NCBI RefSeq assembly: GCF_020215645.1
Contig: NZ_CP084058.1
Span: 992,001 to 1,056,000 of the forward strand
Length of the DNA: 64,000 nt
DNA from: Nonomuraea gerenzanensis
GTDB taxonomy: Bacteria; Actinomycetota; Actinomycetes; Streptosporangiales; Streptosporangiaceae
Direction of reading: 5' to 3'
The number at the start of each line of letters is the position of its first letter. Within the stretch, counting starts at the first letter, position 1. Below are positions 41,908-51,235 of this stretch, in pieces. Under the pieces are notes generated by a model. It was not told the origin of the DNA. It saw only the letters and a program-made list of their open reading frames with translations, and did not search any database. The translations under genes and the position numbers were made by a program.

Positions 41908-42915
41908 TTGAAGCGCGTCACCCGGATGCTTCCGGCACTGGTCGCACTGGTCGCCGCGACGGCGTGCGCGGCGGAGAGCGCCCCCGTCCCCCAGGCCACG
42001 GCCCAGGCCCAGGTCACGAGTCAGGCCACCACCGTCCCCGCTGCTGCTGCGGCGGCGGCCCCGACCCCGGCCCCCACGCCGACCCCTTCCGTCCCCGCGG
42101 GGAAGAAGATCAAGGTCGGCATCGCGGACATCACTCCCATGGGGGAGAAGACCGAGAAGGTGGGCGTCGGCTTTCCGATCATCGTCACGTTCGACCGTGA
42201 CGTGAAGGACAAGGCGGCCGTCGAGGCGGTGCTGGACGTCGAGTCGGAAGAGGCGCACGAGGGCGCGTGGCGCTGGGTGTCCGCCCGCAAGGTCATCTAT
42301 CGGACGAAGACGTACTGGAAGCCGTACCAGAAGGTGCTCTTCACCGCGCGACTGTCGGAGCTGCCCGGCAACACCGGCGCCAAGAACGTCTCCCGCCGGT
42401 TCGCCGTCGGCGCGAAGAACATCTCCGTGGTCGACACCCGCAAGCACACGATGAAGGTGTACCGCAACGGCAAGCTGGCCAAGAAGATCCCGATCAGCGC
42501 CGGCAAGGGCGGGCTGATCAGGAACGGCGTGGACGTCTACCTGACCACCAGCGGCGTGCACCTGACCATGGGCAAGAAGGCCGTGGAGACCATGACCTCC
42601 TCCTGGATGGGCGTGACGGATCCGAAGGACCCGCGCTACTACAAGGAGGAGATCCCGTGGGCGGTGCGCATCTCCGACAGCGGTGAGTACGTCCACCAGA
42701 GCGCCGGCTACTACCAGTACCTCGGCAACTCCAACCAGAGCCACGGCTGCGTCCGCGCCACCCCGGCCGGTGCCAAGTGGTTCTACACGATCGCGCAGCG
42801 CGGCGACGTCGTGAAGATCACCGGCACCAAGCGCAAGCTCCAGTGGAACAACGGCTGGAGCTACTGGCAGCTCAACTGGACCCAGTGGAAGAAGGGCAGC
42901 GCGCTGAAGAGCTGA
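41908..42915 (+). CDS. L,D-transpeptidase, probable lipoprotein
   Basis: A 335-residue cell-wall cross-linking enzyme. A signal sequence ends in LVAATAC, a plausible lipobox, followed by an Ala/Pro/Thr linker and an Ig-like domain (about 70-180). The YkuD catalytic domain follows, with HQSAGYYQYL and SHGCVRATPAGA containing the catalytic His and Cys; the last 25 residues are Trp-rich. It forms 3-3 peptidoglycan links outside the membrane. TTG 41908 is chosen because AGGAG at 41896-41900 lies 7 bases upstream. A CGTGC/GCACG hairpin (41830-41845) and AT-rich bases before it mark the leader. Confidence 0.9.
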   Translation: MKRVTRMLPALVALVAATACAAESAPVPQATAQAQVTSQATTVPAAAAAAAPTPAPTPTPSVPAGKKIKVGIADITPMGEKTEKVGVGFPIIVTFDRDVKDKAAVEAVLDVESEEAHEGAWRWVSARKVIYRTKTYWKPYQKVLFTARLSELPGNTGAKNVSRRFAVGAKNISVVDTRKHTMKVYRNGKLAKKIPISAGKGGLIRNGVDVYLTTSGVHLTMGKKAVETMTSSWMGVTDPKDPRYYKEEIPWAVRISDSGEYVHQSAGYYQYLGNSNQSHGCVRATPAGAKWFYTIAQRGDVVKITGTKRKLQWNNGWSYWQLNWTQWKKGSALKS

Positions 42916-42982
42916 GCCGCCCCCTCCCGAGGGCCGGGAGCCGACGGCCGACCTCCTGGACGGAGGCCGGCCCCCGAAGACC

Positions 42983-43014
42983 GAGGGCCGCTTCCCCGCA
43001 GGGAAGCGGCCCTC
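42983..43014. terminator. bidirectional hairpin between ldt and pcrA
   Basis: A perfect 14-bp inverted repeat, GAGGGCCGCTTCCC at 42983-42996 and its complement at 43001-43014, with a CGCA loop. It sits between two convergent genes and can stop transcription from both sides. There is no T run, as is common in actinobacteria. Confidence 0.85.
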
Positions 43015-43023
43015 TGCCAGCTC

Positions 43024-45285
43024 TCAGAGCTTCTCCAGCGGCGCGTACGCCAGCAGCAACGTCTTCTCCCCGCCACTCCCGAAGTCGATCTTCACCTTGG
43101 TCTTCTCCGCGACTCCGTCCACGGACACCACCGTGCCCAGCCCGAACGCGTCGTGCGAGACCCGGTCACCGGGCGCCAGCGAGGGCACCTTGCGCCCGCC
43201 GCCGGACGCGCTCTTGGCCGGGGCGGCCTGGCGGGCCGGCTCGCGCCGCGTGGCCGCGCTCCACGCCGACTTCTCGGGGTCGGTGCGCCACTCCATGAGC
43301 TGGTCGGGCACCTCGTTGACGAAGCGGGAGGCGGGATTGAACGACGGCGCGCCCCACGAGCTGCGTACGGCCGCCCGCGTGATGTAGAGCCGCTGCTGCG
43401 CCCGCGTGATGCCGACGTAGGCCAGCCGCCGCTCCTCCTCCAGCTCCTTGGGCTCACCCAGCGAGCGGACGTGCGGGAACACGCCGTCCTCCATGGCCGT
43501 CAGGAACACGACGGGGAACTCCAGGCCCTTGGCGGTGTGCAGGGTCATCAGCGTGACCACGCCCTGCCCGCCGTCGGTGTCGGGGATCTGGTCGGCGTCG
43601 GCCACCAGCGACACCTGCTCCAGGAACTCCACCAGCGTGCCCTCGGGGTTGGCCTCCTCGAACTCGGAGGCCACGGAGATGAGCTCGTTGAGGTTCTCCA
43701 GGCGGGACTCGTCCTGTGGGTCCTCGGAGGCCTCCAGCTCGGCGCGGTAGCCGGTGGCCACCAGCACCTCCTCGGCCAGCGCCGACGGCGGCATGCCCGC
43801 GCCCTTGGCGATCAGCTCCTCGATCAGCGCGACGAACTCCTTGACCGCGTTGAGCGAGCGCGTGGCCATGCCGTACGCCTCGTCGGCCCGGCGCAGCGCG
43901 TCCCAGAACGTGATGTTCTCGCGGGACGACAGCACCTCGATCGCGGCCTCGGCCCGGTCGCCGATGCCGCGCTTGGGCACGTTCAGGATGCGCCGCAGCG
44001 ACACCACGTCGGCCGGGTTGGCCAGCACGCGCAGGTAGGCCAGCAGGTCCTTGACCTCCTTGCGCTCGTAGAAGCGCACGCCCCCGACCACCTTGTACGG
44101 CAGGCCGGTGCGGATGAAGATCTCCTCGAACACGCGGGAGGCGGCGTTGGTGCGGTAGAAGACCGCGACCTCGCCCGGCTTGACGCCCTCCTCGTCGCTG
44201 AGCCGGTCGACCTCCTGGGCCACGAACATGGCCTCGTCGTGCTCGTTGTCGGCCACGTACCCGACGATCTTGGGACCGTCGCCCTGGTCGGACCAGAGGT
44301 TCTTCGGCTTGCGCGACTCGTTGCGCGCGATCACGGCGTTGGCGGCGGCCAGGATGTTCTGGGTGGAGCGGTAGTTCTGCTCCAGCAGGATCGTGCGGGC
44401 GTCGGGGTAGTCGCGCTCGAACTCCAGGATGTTGCGGATCGTCGCGCCACGGAAGGCGTAGATGGACTGGTCGGCGTCACCCACCACGCACAGCTGCGAC
44501 ATGTCGGCGCCCGAGCGCACCAGCTCGCCGTCGTCGGTGCGCAACTCGGGATGCCCCACCAGCTCCCTGATCAGGATGTACTGGGCGTGGTTGGTGTCCT
44601 GGTACTCGTCGACCAGCACGTGCCTGAACCGCATCCGGTAGTGCTCGGCCACGTCGGGGAAGAGCTGGAACAACGTCACCGTGTTCATGATGATGTCGTC
44701 GAAGTCCATCGCGCCGGCCTCGGTCAGCTTGAGCTGGTAGGCCTTGTACGCCTGCGCGAGCGTCTTCTCCAGGTGCGAGCCCGCCTTGTCGAGCGCGGTC
44801 TCATAGTCGATCAGCTCGTTCTTGAAGTTGCTGACCTGCGCCGAGAACGAGCGCGGCGGGTAACGCTTCGGGTCGAGCTCCATCTCCCTGCACACCATGG
44901 CCATGAGCCGCTGCGAGTCGGCCTGGTCGTAGATCGAGAAACTGGACGGGAACCCCAGCCGCTTGGCCTCGCGCCGCAGGATGCGCATGCAGGCGCTGTG
45001 GAACGTCATCACCCACATCGCCTTGGAGCGCGGCCCGACGAGCTTGTCGATGCGCTCCTTCATCTCCCTGGCGGCCTTGTTGGTGAAGGTGATCGCCAGG
45101 ATCTCGCCCGGATGCACCTCCCGCTCGGCCAGCAGGTACGCGATGCGGTGCGTGAGCACCCGCGTCTTGCCCGACCCCGCTCCGGCCACGATGAGCAGTG
45201 GACTGCCATGATGGATCACGGCCTCGCGCTGCTGCGGGTTGAGGCCATCGAGCAAGGGGTGGTCAACAGAGACTTGGGTCGGCAC
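43024..45285 (-). CDS. pcrA: ATP-dependent DNA helicase UvrD/PcrA
   Basis: A 753-residue superfamily 1A helicase for repair and replication restart. Motif I is AGAGSGKT (about 34-41), motif Ia ITFTNKAAREM, motif II VDEYQDTN, motif III VVGDADQSIYAFRGA, motif IV QNYRST, motif V TLHTAKGLEF, motif VI YVGITRAQ. The C-terminal PcrA Tudor-like domain (LAPGDRVSHDAFGLGTVV) binds RNA polymerase. Length and order of motifs are complete. The start is GTG 45285. Confidence 0.96.
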   Translation of the reverse strand: MPTQVSVDHPLLDGLNPQQREAVIHHGSPLLIVAGAGSGKTRVLTHRIAYLLAEREVHPGEILAITFTNKAAREMKERIDKLVGPRSKAMWVMTFHSACMRILRREAKRLGFPSSFSIYDQADSQRLMAMVCREMELDPKRYPPRSFSAQVSNFKNELIDYETALDKAGSHLEKTLAQAYKAYQLKLTEAGAMDFDDIIMNTVTLFQLFPDVAEHYRMRFRHVLVDEYQDTNHAQYILIRELVGHPELRTDDGELVRSGADMSQLCVVGDADQSIYAFRGATIRNILEFERDYPDARTILLEQNYRSTQNILAAANAVIARNESRKPKNLWSDQGDGPKIVGYVADNEHDEAMFVAQEVDRLSDEEGVKPGEVAVFYRTNAASRVFEEIFIRTGLPYKVVGGVRFYERKEVKDLLAYLRVLANPADVVSLRRILNVPKRGIGDRAEAAIEVLSSRENITFWDALRRADEAYGMATRSLNAVKEFVALIEELIAKGAGMPPSALAEEVLVATGYRAELEASEDPQDESRLENLNELISVASEFEEANPEGTLVEFLEQVSLVADADQIPDTDGGQGVVTLMTLHTAKGLEFPVVFLTAMEDGVFPHVRSLGEPKELEEERRLAYVGITRAQQRLYITRAAVRSSWGAPSFNPASRFVNEVPDQLMEWRTDPEKSAWSAATRREPARQAAPAKSASGGGRKVPSLAPGDRVSHDAFGLGTVVSVDGVAEKTKVKIDFGSGGEKTLLLAYAPLEKL

Positions 45286-45379
45286 CCACCTAGGTTAAGA
45301 CGCTCCACCGACAATCGGCGCCCGGAATGCCGCCGACGGGGTTCCGGTTGTCCTCCACGAAAGGTCCGAAAGGGGAGTC

Positions 45380-46099
45380 ATGCTGCCGGAGAGCGAGATC
45401 AACCGCGTACTCGTCGTGACCGCCCACCCCGACGACGCCGACTTCGGTGCCGCCGGAAGCGTGGCGTTGTTCGTGGACAGGGGCGTGGAGGTCACGTACC
45501 TGCTGGTCACCGACGGTGACGCGGGCGGGAACGAGCGTAACTTGGACAACTCCGGCATGGCGGAGCTACGCAGGACCGAGCAGCTGGCCGCCGCCAAGGC
45601 CGTCGGCGTGACGGACGTGCGCTTCCTCGGCTACCCGGACGGCCAGGTGGTGCCCTCGCTGGAGCTCAGGCGGGCCATCGCCAGGGTGATCCGGCAGGTC
45701 AGGCCCGACCTCGTCATCACCCACCACCCCGACCGAAACTACCAGTTCATCGCCCCCAGCCACCCTGACCACCGCGCCGTGGGCGGCGCGACCCTGGACG
45801 CGGTCTACCCGGACGCGCGCAATCCGTACGCGTTCCCGGAGCTGATCAAGGAGGAGGGACTGGAGGCGTGGACCGTACGTGAGGTGTGGCTGAACGGCGG
45901 CTCCACGCCGAACCATTGGGTGGACATCACCGAGTCCATGGACCGCAAGCTCGCGGCCTTGCAGTCACATGTGAGTCAGGTTTCACACGTGGAAGGCTTC
46001 ATCGACTTCGTCAGGAGCCGCTTCGCCGCCTGGGCCGAGCAGGCCGGGCTCGGCGAGGGCCGCTACGCGGAGGGCTTCCAGGTGGTCCCGACGGCCTGA
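45380..46099 (+). CDS. PIG-L/LmbE-family N-deacetylase
   Basis: A 239-residue zinc hydrolase of the MshB/BshB/LmbE family. The metal motif AHPDDAD (15-21) and the second motif SHPDHRAVG are present. Members deacetylate GlcNAc-inositol in mycothiol synthesis, or other GlcNAc-containing compounds and mycothiol conjugates. The substrate is not fixed by sequence. A GGGGAG site lies 4 bases before the ATG. The stop codon is part of the first unit of a downstream repeat array. It is divergent from pcrA. Confidence 0.88.
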   Translation: MLPESEINRVLVVTAHPDDADFGAAGSVALFVDRGVEVTYLLVTDGDAGGNERNLDNSGMAELRRTEQLAAAKAVGVTDVRFLGYPDGQVVPSLELRRAIARVIRQVRPDLVITHHPDRNYQFIAPSHPDHRAVGGATLDAVYPDARNPYAFPELIKEEGLEAWTVREVWLNGGSTPNHWVDITESMDRKLAALQSHVSQVSHVEGFIDFVRSRFAAWAEQAGLGEGRYAEGFQVVPTA

Positions 46100-46290
46100 G
46101 CCGTTGTGACGACCCGGGCCTTCGCGACGGCCCTTCGTGACGGCCCTTCGTGATGACCGCCTTCGTGGCGGCCTTCGTGACAGCCTGGGCCGTTGTGACA
46201 GCCTTTGTTAGGACCTGAGCCTTCGTGAGACGACCTGAACCTTCGTGAGACAACCTGAACCTTCGTGAGACGACCTGAGCCTTCGTGAGG
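46092..46290. repeat. 20-bp tandem repeat between PIG-L and vapC genes
   Basis: Four clear 20-bp units at 46211-46230, 46231-46250, 46251-46270 and 46271-46290 (type CGACCTGAACCTTCGTGAGA). Upstream, 46107-46210 holds decayed units recognisable by repeated CCTTCGTGA words. The first related segment, at 46092-46111, contains the PIG-L stop codon. The array fills the whole gap between two convergent genes. Confidence 0.85.
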
Positions 46291-46305
46291 CTCCCGGCCG
46301 CCCCG

Positions 46306-46716
46306 CTATGGCACCGAGCCGGGCGGCACCACCCACAACGACGGTTGCCCGGTCACCTCCGAGATGATGTCGAAGGAGTGCCCGTAGTGCAGGATCGTCG
46401 CCCCGTGCACCTCGGCACAGGCGGCGATCAGCAACTCGGTCGGCCCGATCCCGCGATGCTGGGAGATCTCGACGAGCTGCCGCTGCACCGCCATCGCCCG
46501 CGCCTGCACCTCCTGGTCCACCGGCAGCAGGATGCACTGCCGCTGGGCATGCAGGATGCGCTGGTAGTGGGCGTAGTCGCGGGCGCTGTAGAGCACCTCC
46601 AGGTCGACGACGCTGCACGTCGCCACGGTCCGCGCCGCGAACAGCGGCTGCAGCGCCTTGGCGATCACGTCGCTGACCCGGATGCGCGACAGGGCGCTCT
46701 TGTCGAGGAGATACAT
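46306..46716 (-). CDS. vapC: VapC-family PIN-domain toxin
   Basis: A 136-residue PIN ribonuclease, the toxin of a type II toxin-antitoxin pair. Acidic active-site residues are D5 (LLDKSA), the Glu in VVDLEVLYSA, and the later Glu/Asp in GPTELLIAACAEVHGAT and HSFDIIS. VapC proteins cut tRNA or rRNA to halt translation. ATG 46716 overlaps the vapB stop as TGATG; GTG 46734 is a possible alternative. Confidence 0.88.
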   Translation of the reverse strand: MYLLDKSALSRIRVSDVIAKALQPLFAARTVATCSVVDLEVLYSARDYAHYQRILHAQRQCILLPVDQEVQARAMAVQRQLVEISQHRGIGPTELLIAACAEVHGATILHYGHSFDIISEVTGQPSLWVVPPGSVP

Positions 46717-46940
46717 CAGTCCTGTCGTTGCCACGCAGGCTTCATGATCTCCGGATCCAGCAGATCCGGGCTCCCCTCCGTGCGCCAGAACTCGAACGCT
46801 CTGATCGCACATACTCTTTCCGCGTCCCTGTCGACGACCGCCCGCAGCGCGGCGTGGACCGTTTCTCTCATGGTCGGCGTGCCCAGCGTCTGCTGGGCCG
46901 CCTCCATGAGCTCCTTGTCGATGTCGATTACCGTACGCAT
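46716..46940 (-). CDS. vapB: VapB-family antitoxin
   Basis: A 74-residue ribbon-helix-helix antitoxin. RTVIDIDKELMEAAQQTLGT is the DNA-binding strand and first helix, followed by TMRETVHAALRAVVDRDA; the C-terminal 25 residues (FEFWRTEGSPDLLDPEIM) would wrap the toxin. It neutralises VapC and represses the operon. GGAGGT, 8 bases before ATG 46940, sets the start; an in-frame extension to 47060 has no support. Confidence 0.87.
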   Translation of the reverse strand: MRTVIDIDKELMEAAQQTLGTPTMRETVHAALRAVVDRDAERVCAIRAFEFWRTEGSPDLLDPEIMKPAWQRQD

Positions 46941-47434
<494 letters not shown>

Positions 47435-48283
47435 TCAGCCGGAGCCCGAGCCCGAACCGGAGCCCGAGCCGGAGCCCGAGCCGGAGCCCGGGCCGGAGCC
47501 GGAGCCCGAACCGGAGCCCGAGCCGGAGCCCGGGCCGGAGCCGGAGCCCGAACCGGAACCGGAACGGAGGGCGGGACCGGCGTTGGGGTTTGGGTCGGTG
47601 CCGGGCAGTTTGGCTGCGATCCGGGCGAAGGCATAACCAAGAGAGTTGGTGGCCAGATGCAGCATGACGGGGGTCAGAAGGCCGCGATGGCGCCGCAGCT
47701 CGCAGAACAGCACCCCAGCCGCCGCCGTGGACACCACACTCCCCGCCACGACCCGCGCGGTGTCCAGATGCGCAGGGGATTCACCCGCAGTCAGGGCACC
47801 CAGAGCGGGATTGGCGCGGGCCATGTCGATGGCCGGCAGGATGTGCCAAAGCCCGAACAGAGCCGACGAAACCGCCGTGGCCGTGGCCGTGCCGTGCCGA
47901 CGCCGCAACATGCCGTACAACGCGCCCCGGAACCCCACCTCCTCCAGCAGCACCGTGCCCAACGGGACCTGCAGCAACGCCTCCTCCAGAACGCGGGCGC
48001 GCGAGAGCGACAGGGCGCGGTCGTCATGGAAGAGCGGCCTGGTACGGGGCATGGCGACGCCCGCCGTGTAGACCCCGGCCACCGCCAGCACCAAGGCACC
48101 ACCGGCGACGGCCCCACGCCGGCCGTGCTCGAAACCGAGATCCTCCCATGACACCCCGGACCTGCGGGCCATCGCGACCAGCGCGGCCGTGGCGACGGTG
48201 GAGGTGAGCGGGCCCAGGCGTGGGGCGATCTTGTTGTTGAGGATGTTGGCAGCGGTGAGGACGGCGATCGAGCGCAACAGCAC
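47435..48283 (-). CDS. CPBP-family membrane protease with Gly-Ser tail
   Basis: A 282-residue membrane protein of the CPBP (CAAX protease/bacteriocin-processing) family. Catalytic motifs are complete: EEVGFRG (E114, E115, R119), FGLWH (H147) and HLATN (H209, N213), set in five to six membrane helices. Residues from about 241 to the end are almost only Gly-Ser dipeptides, coded by a 12-bp-type repeat; such a tail is not part of the family. The substrate is unknown. A GTG start at 48283 gives a short first helix; upstream evidence for a ribosome site is weak. Confidence 0.85.
   Translation of the reverse strand: MLLRSIAVLTAANILNNKIAPRLGPLTSTVATAALVAMARRSGVSWEDLGFEHGRRGAVAGGALVLAVAGVYTAGVAMPRTRPLFHDDRALSLSRARVLEEALLQVPLGTVLLEEVGFRGALYGMLRRRHGTATATAVSSALFGLWHILPAIDMARANPALGALTAGESPAHLDTARVVAGSVVSTAAAGVLFCELRRHRGLLTPVMLHLATNSLGYAFARIAAKLPGTDPNPNAGPALRSGSGSGSGSGPGSGSGSGSGSGSGPGSGSGSGSGSGSGSGSG
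47440..47572. repeat. GC-rich 6/12-bp repeat coding for a poly-Gly-Ser tail
   Basis: Many copies of CCGGAGCCCGAG-type units, read on the minus strand as (Gly-Ser)n with a few Pro. It makes up the last 43 or so codons of the CPBP gene and looks like slippage-driven expansion. Confidence 0.85.
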
Positions 48284-48713
48284 CCTTGCAGGCTACGTCC
48301 CATCCCGATCGCCCGCCCCACACCCAGCACCCGGCCCCTCGTCCCGCACCCGAGGACCCGGCAGCCGAAAGCCGACATCCGACCACCGGCTTGGTACGCG
48401 ACCGCCCCGCACCCGACCGCCCAGGTAGGCGACCGTCCGGTCTGCCGCCTGAGCGTCCGTGCCTGAGCGTCCGTGCCTGAGCGTCCGCCCCCAAGCACCT
48501 GCGCCTGAGCGTCCGCGCCCGGGCGCCCGCCCCCAAGGACCCGGGCCCGAGCGCCCGCTCTCGCCGCGAGCGTCCGCTCTCGGCACCTGAGCGATGGGCC
48601 TCGGAACGCAAGCAACCCCTGCCCGCGCAGTCAGGCCTGGCATCGCTGAGCCCCAGCATCGCTCAGCCCCGGACCTACCACCCAGCAGCCGGCCTTGGCA
48701 AGGTTGCCGGGTG
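48284..48713. other. non-coding gap with 14-bp repeats
   Basis: No gene is supported here; open frames on both strands have repetitive Arg/Pro/Ala translations. A 14-bp tandem repeat (GCCTGAGCGTCCGT) occupies 48447-48488 in three units, with a further copy at 48503-48516 and looser GCGTCCGC words to 48575. The left edge should hold the promoter of the CPBP gene. Confidence 0.65.
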
Positions 48714-48971
48714 TCAGGAGGCGGCCGGGCGGCGCCAGCCTTCCGGGAAGCGGGTGCGGCGACGTTCCTCCGGGGTCAGGCCGCCCCAGATGCCCTCAGC
48801 CTCGCCGGCGCGTAAGGCGTAGGAGCGGCACTCCTCCACCACCTGGCAGGTCGCGCACACCGCCTTGGCGCGGGCCTCCTGCAGTGGGGTGGGGGCGAGG
48901 GGGAAGAAGAGGTCGGGGTCGCTGGATCTGCATGCGCCCCTGCGCAGCCAGCTGATCTCCTCCGGTGCCAT
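48714..48971 (-). CDS. WhiB-family Fe-S transcription factor
   Basis: An 85-residue WhiB-like protein. The four cluster Cys are C14, C39, C42 and C48 (ACRSSDPDLFFP; CATCQVVEEC), and the turn GIWGGLT (60-66) plus ERRRTRF form the C-terminal DNA-contact part. These proteins bind a [4Fe-4S] cluster sensitive to O2/NO and act with sigma factors. Which Wbl class it belongs to is not decided here. There is no neighbouring regulon clue. Confidence 0.93.
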   Translation of the reverse strand: MAPEEISWLRRGACRSSDPDLFFPLAPTPLQEARAKAVCATCQVVEECRSYALRAGEAEGIWGGLTPEERRRTRFPEGWRRPAAS

Positions 48972-49100
48972 GGGTTAAAGGTAGGGCGTGGCCATGATCG
49001 ATGACATCATCCTGGGGGTTGACCTGTAGATACGACCCCAGGGTTGATCGGGCTCGTAGTCGTACGTCCTCAGCGGGTTCCGCCGGGTGTTCGCGGGCCC

Positions 49101-49769
49101 TCAGCAGGCACCCACCCCGTCCCGGTAGCCGCGCACGAACGAGATCTGCCGCTGCTCCGCCGTCCCGTGAGCCGCCGGGTTGAGCCAGTCGTCCGTCGGG
49201 TCGCCCGCCGCCGCGAGGCTCGCGAACAGTTCGTTCTCGTCGCCTTCGTCCGTCGTCAGCACGCCCGAGCTGACCAGCGCGGACAGGGCGCCTCCCGCGT
49301 AACAGTCCGCCTGGAGCTCCATCTGGACGTTCAGGGTGAAGTCGGTACGGAGCTGCGCCTGGATGGCGTGGCCGAGCTCGTGCGGGATGATGACATAGAC
49401 GGCCCCGTCGCCCATGTCGTTCCAGAGCCCCTGCATCCAGTCCTGGTCGAAGGCGATGAAGTGGCCGAGCGGGCAGTAGAAGGCGTTGTTCGGGACGGCG
49501 GGCTCGCCGCCGCAGCTCGGGCCGGCGCTGCCCGAGTACGGGATGAAGTCGCTGATGGGCCGATAGGTGCGGCCGAGTTGCTGGAACTGGCCGTTCCAGA
49601 ACTCCTCCGTCAGCGTGCGCGCGGTGACGATGTCGTCCTCGAACGAGTCGGCACCCCTCGTGTCCATGGACGGCGGCCGGGCGAGGCCGCAGGCGGCTGC
49701 CAGGGTGATGACGGCCAGACCGGCGAACAGCCTGGTGAGCTTGGGCAGGGCACGGGTCACGGGCTTCAC
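49101..49769 (-). CDS. neutral zinc metallopeptidase lipoprotein
   Basis: A 222-residue secreted protein. The signal peptide ends LAAAC with lipidation at C27. The zinc site HELGH (IIPHELGHAIQAQ) and the third ligand Glu in ELQADCYAGG mark the putative neutral zinc metallopeptidase family (YpfJ-like). Cys pairs elsewhere fit an extracellular protein. GTG 49769 overlaps the preceding stop as GTGA, so it is coupled to the ligase gene, an unusual pairing of a cytoplasmic and a surface enzyme. Confidence 0.85.
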   Translation of the reverse strand: MKPVTRALPKLTRLFAGLAVITLAAACGLARPPSMDTRGADSFEDDIVTARTLTEEFWNGQFQQLGRTYRPISDFIPYSGSAGPSCGGEPAVPNNAFYCPLGHFIAFDQDWMQGLWNDMGDGAVYVIIPHELGHAIQAQLRTDFTLNVQMELQADCYAGGALSALVSSGVLTTDEGDENELFASLAAAGDPTDDWLNPAAHGTAEQRQISFVRGYRDGVGAC

Positions 49770-51235
49770 ACGTCCCAAGTGTGTACGGGTTCGTTGGTGT
49801 GCATGCGCTCGATGTACTCCAGTGTCATGCCCCGCAACGCCTCGTGCCGATCACCGGAGCCGGCCTGCGCGCGTACCCGATCCACCTGCCAGTTCGCGCC
49901 CGTGCGGCCGGCCAGGCAGCGGCCCTCGATGATGGACAGCAGCCGGTCGGCGACCGGCCCGTGCACGCCCCACCTGGCCAGCCCGTCGTGGGCCATGGGC
50001 AGCAGCCGGCGCAGGATCAGCTCGGAGGCCGGCACCTCGCCCAGCCCCGGCCAGTACAGCCGCGCGTCCAGCCCGTGCCGCGCCGCCGCCGCGAGATTGT
50101 CCTCGGCCGCCCTGAACGACATCTGGCTCCAGACCGGCCGCTCGTCGTACGGCAGCACGCGCATCAACCCGTAGTAGAACGCCGCGTTGGCCGCGATGTC
50201 GGCCACGGAGGGCCCGGCGGGCAGCACCCGGTTCTCCACGCGCAGGTGCGGCACGCCGTTCACCACCGCGTATACCGGGCGGTTCCAGCGGTAGACGGTG
50301 CCGTTGTGCAGGGTCAGCTCGTGGAGGTGGGGGACGCGGCCGCGTTCGAGCTCGGCGCGCGGGTCCTCCTCGTCGCAGAGGGGCAGCAGAGCCGGGTAGT
50401 AGCTGACGTTCTCCTCGAACAGGTCGAAAACGCTCGTGATCCACCGCTCCCCGAACCACACCCTGGGCCGCACCCCCTGCGCCTTCAGCTCCGCCGGGCG
50501 GGTGTCCGTGGCCTGCTCGAACAGCGTGATCCTGGTCTCCCTGTGCAACTCCTTGCCGAACAGGTACGGCGAGTTCGCGGCCACCGCCACCTGGGCACCC
50601 GCGATGGCCTGGGCGGCGTTCCAGTGCGCGGCGAACGTCTCGGGGCTCACCTGCAGGTGGAGCTGGACGCTCGTGCACGCGGCCTCGGGGGCGACGCTGT
50701 CGGCGTGGGTGTCGAGGCGTTCGACGCCCTCGATGGCCAGGTGGAGGTCCTCGCCCCTGGCTGCGAAGATCTGCTCGTTGAGCAGGCGGTAGCGGGGGTT
50801 CGCGGAGAGCGTGCCCTCGCCGATGTCCTGCTCGCGCAGTGTGGGCAGGATGCCGATCAGGGCCAGGTGGCCGCCTTCGGAGCGGGCGCGTTCCTCGGCG
50901 TGGTTGAGCCGGGCCCTGACGTCGTTCTCCAGGCGCAGCGCCCCGTCGCCTGTCAGGGTCTGGGGCTCGATGTTGATCTCGATGTTGAACTGGCCCAGCT
51001 CCGTCGCCCAGTCCGGTTGCGCGATCGCGGCGAGCACCTCGGCGTTGCGCATGGCGGCCTCGCCGTGCTGGTCGACGATGTTGAGCTCGATCTCCAGGCC
51101 TGCGAGGGGGTGTTCGAACTCGAAGCGTGATTCGCGCAGCATCTGGGCGAAGACGTCGAGGCATCGGTGGACCTTTTCCCGATATTTGCGGCGGTCTTCT
51201 CGGCTGAACACGACCACTGGCACGTCCCTGCCCAT
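49766..51235 (-). CDS. glutamate-cysteine ligase-like enzyme (GCS2 family)
   Basis: A 489-residue carboxylate-amine ligase. LAGLEIELNIVDQHGEAAMRN, GQFNIEINIEPQTLTG, ASLQ-type region TSVQLHLQVSPE, and WFGERW match the GCS2 fold that makes gamma-glutamyl amides with ATP. Actinobacteria use mycothiol more than glutathione, so the product may be gamma-glutamylcysteine for ergothioneine (EgtA role) or another gamma-glutamyl compound; no other ergothioneine gene is seen here. ATG 51235 is preferred to an upstream in-frame ATG at 51286, since the protein core starts soon after. Confidence 0.82.
   Translation of the reverse strand: MGRDVPVVVFSREDRRKYREKVHRCLDVFAQMLRESRFEFEHPLAGLEIELNIVDQHGEAAMRNAEVLAAIAQPDWATELGQFNIEINIEPQTLTGDGALRLENDVRARLNHAEERARSEGGHLALIGILPTLREQDIGEGTLSANPRYRLLNEQIFAARGEDLHLAIEGVERLDTHADSVAPEAACTSVQLHLQVSPETFAAHWNAAQAIAGAQVAVAANSPYLFGKELHRETRITLFEQATDTRPAELKAQGVRPRVWFGERWITSVFDLFEENVSYYPALLPLCDEEDPRAELERGRVPHLHELTLHNGTVYRWNRPVYAVVNGVPHLRVENRVLPAGPSVADIAANAAFYYGLMRVLPYDERPVWSQMSFRAAEDNLAAAARHGLDARLYWPGLGEVPASELILRRLLPMAHDGLARWGVHGPVADRLLSIIEGRCLAGRTGANWQVDRVRAQAGSGDRHEALRGMTLEYIERMHTNEPVHTWDV

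Noticed and set aside
43153..45519. A 788-codon open frame antisense to pcrA
   Set aside because: It is a shadow of the helicase gene, which has all seven helicase motifs.
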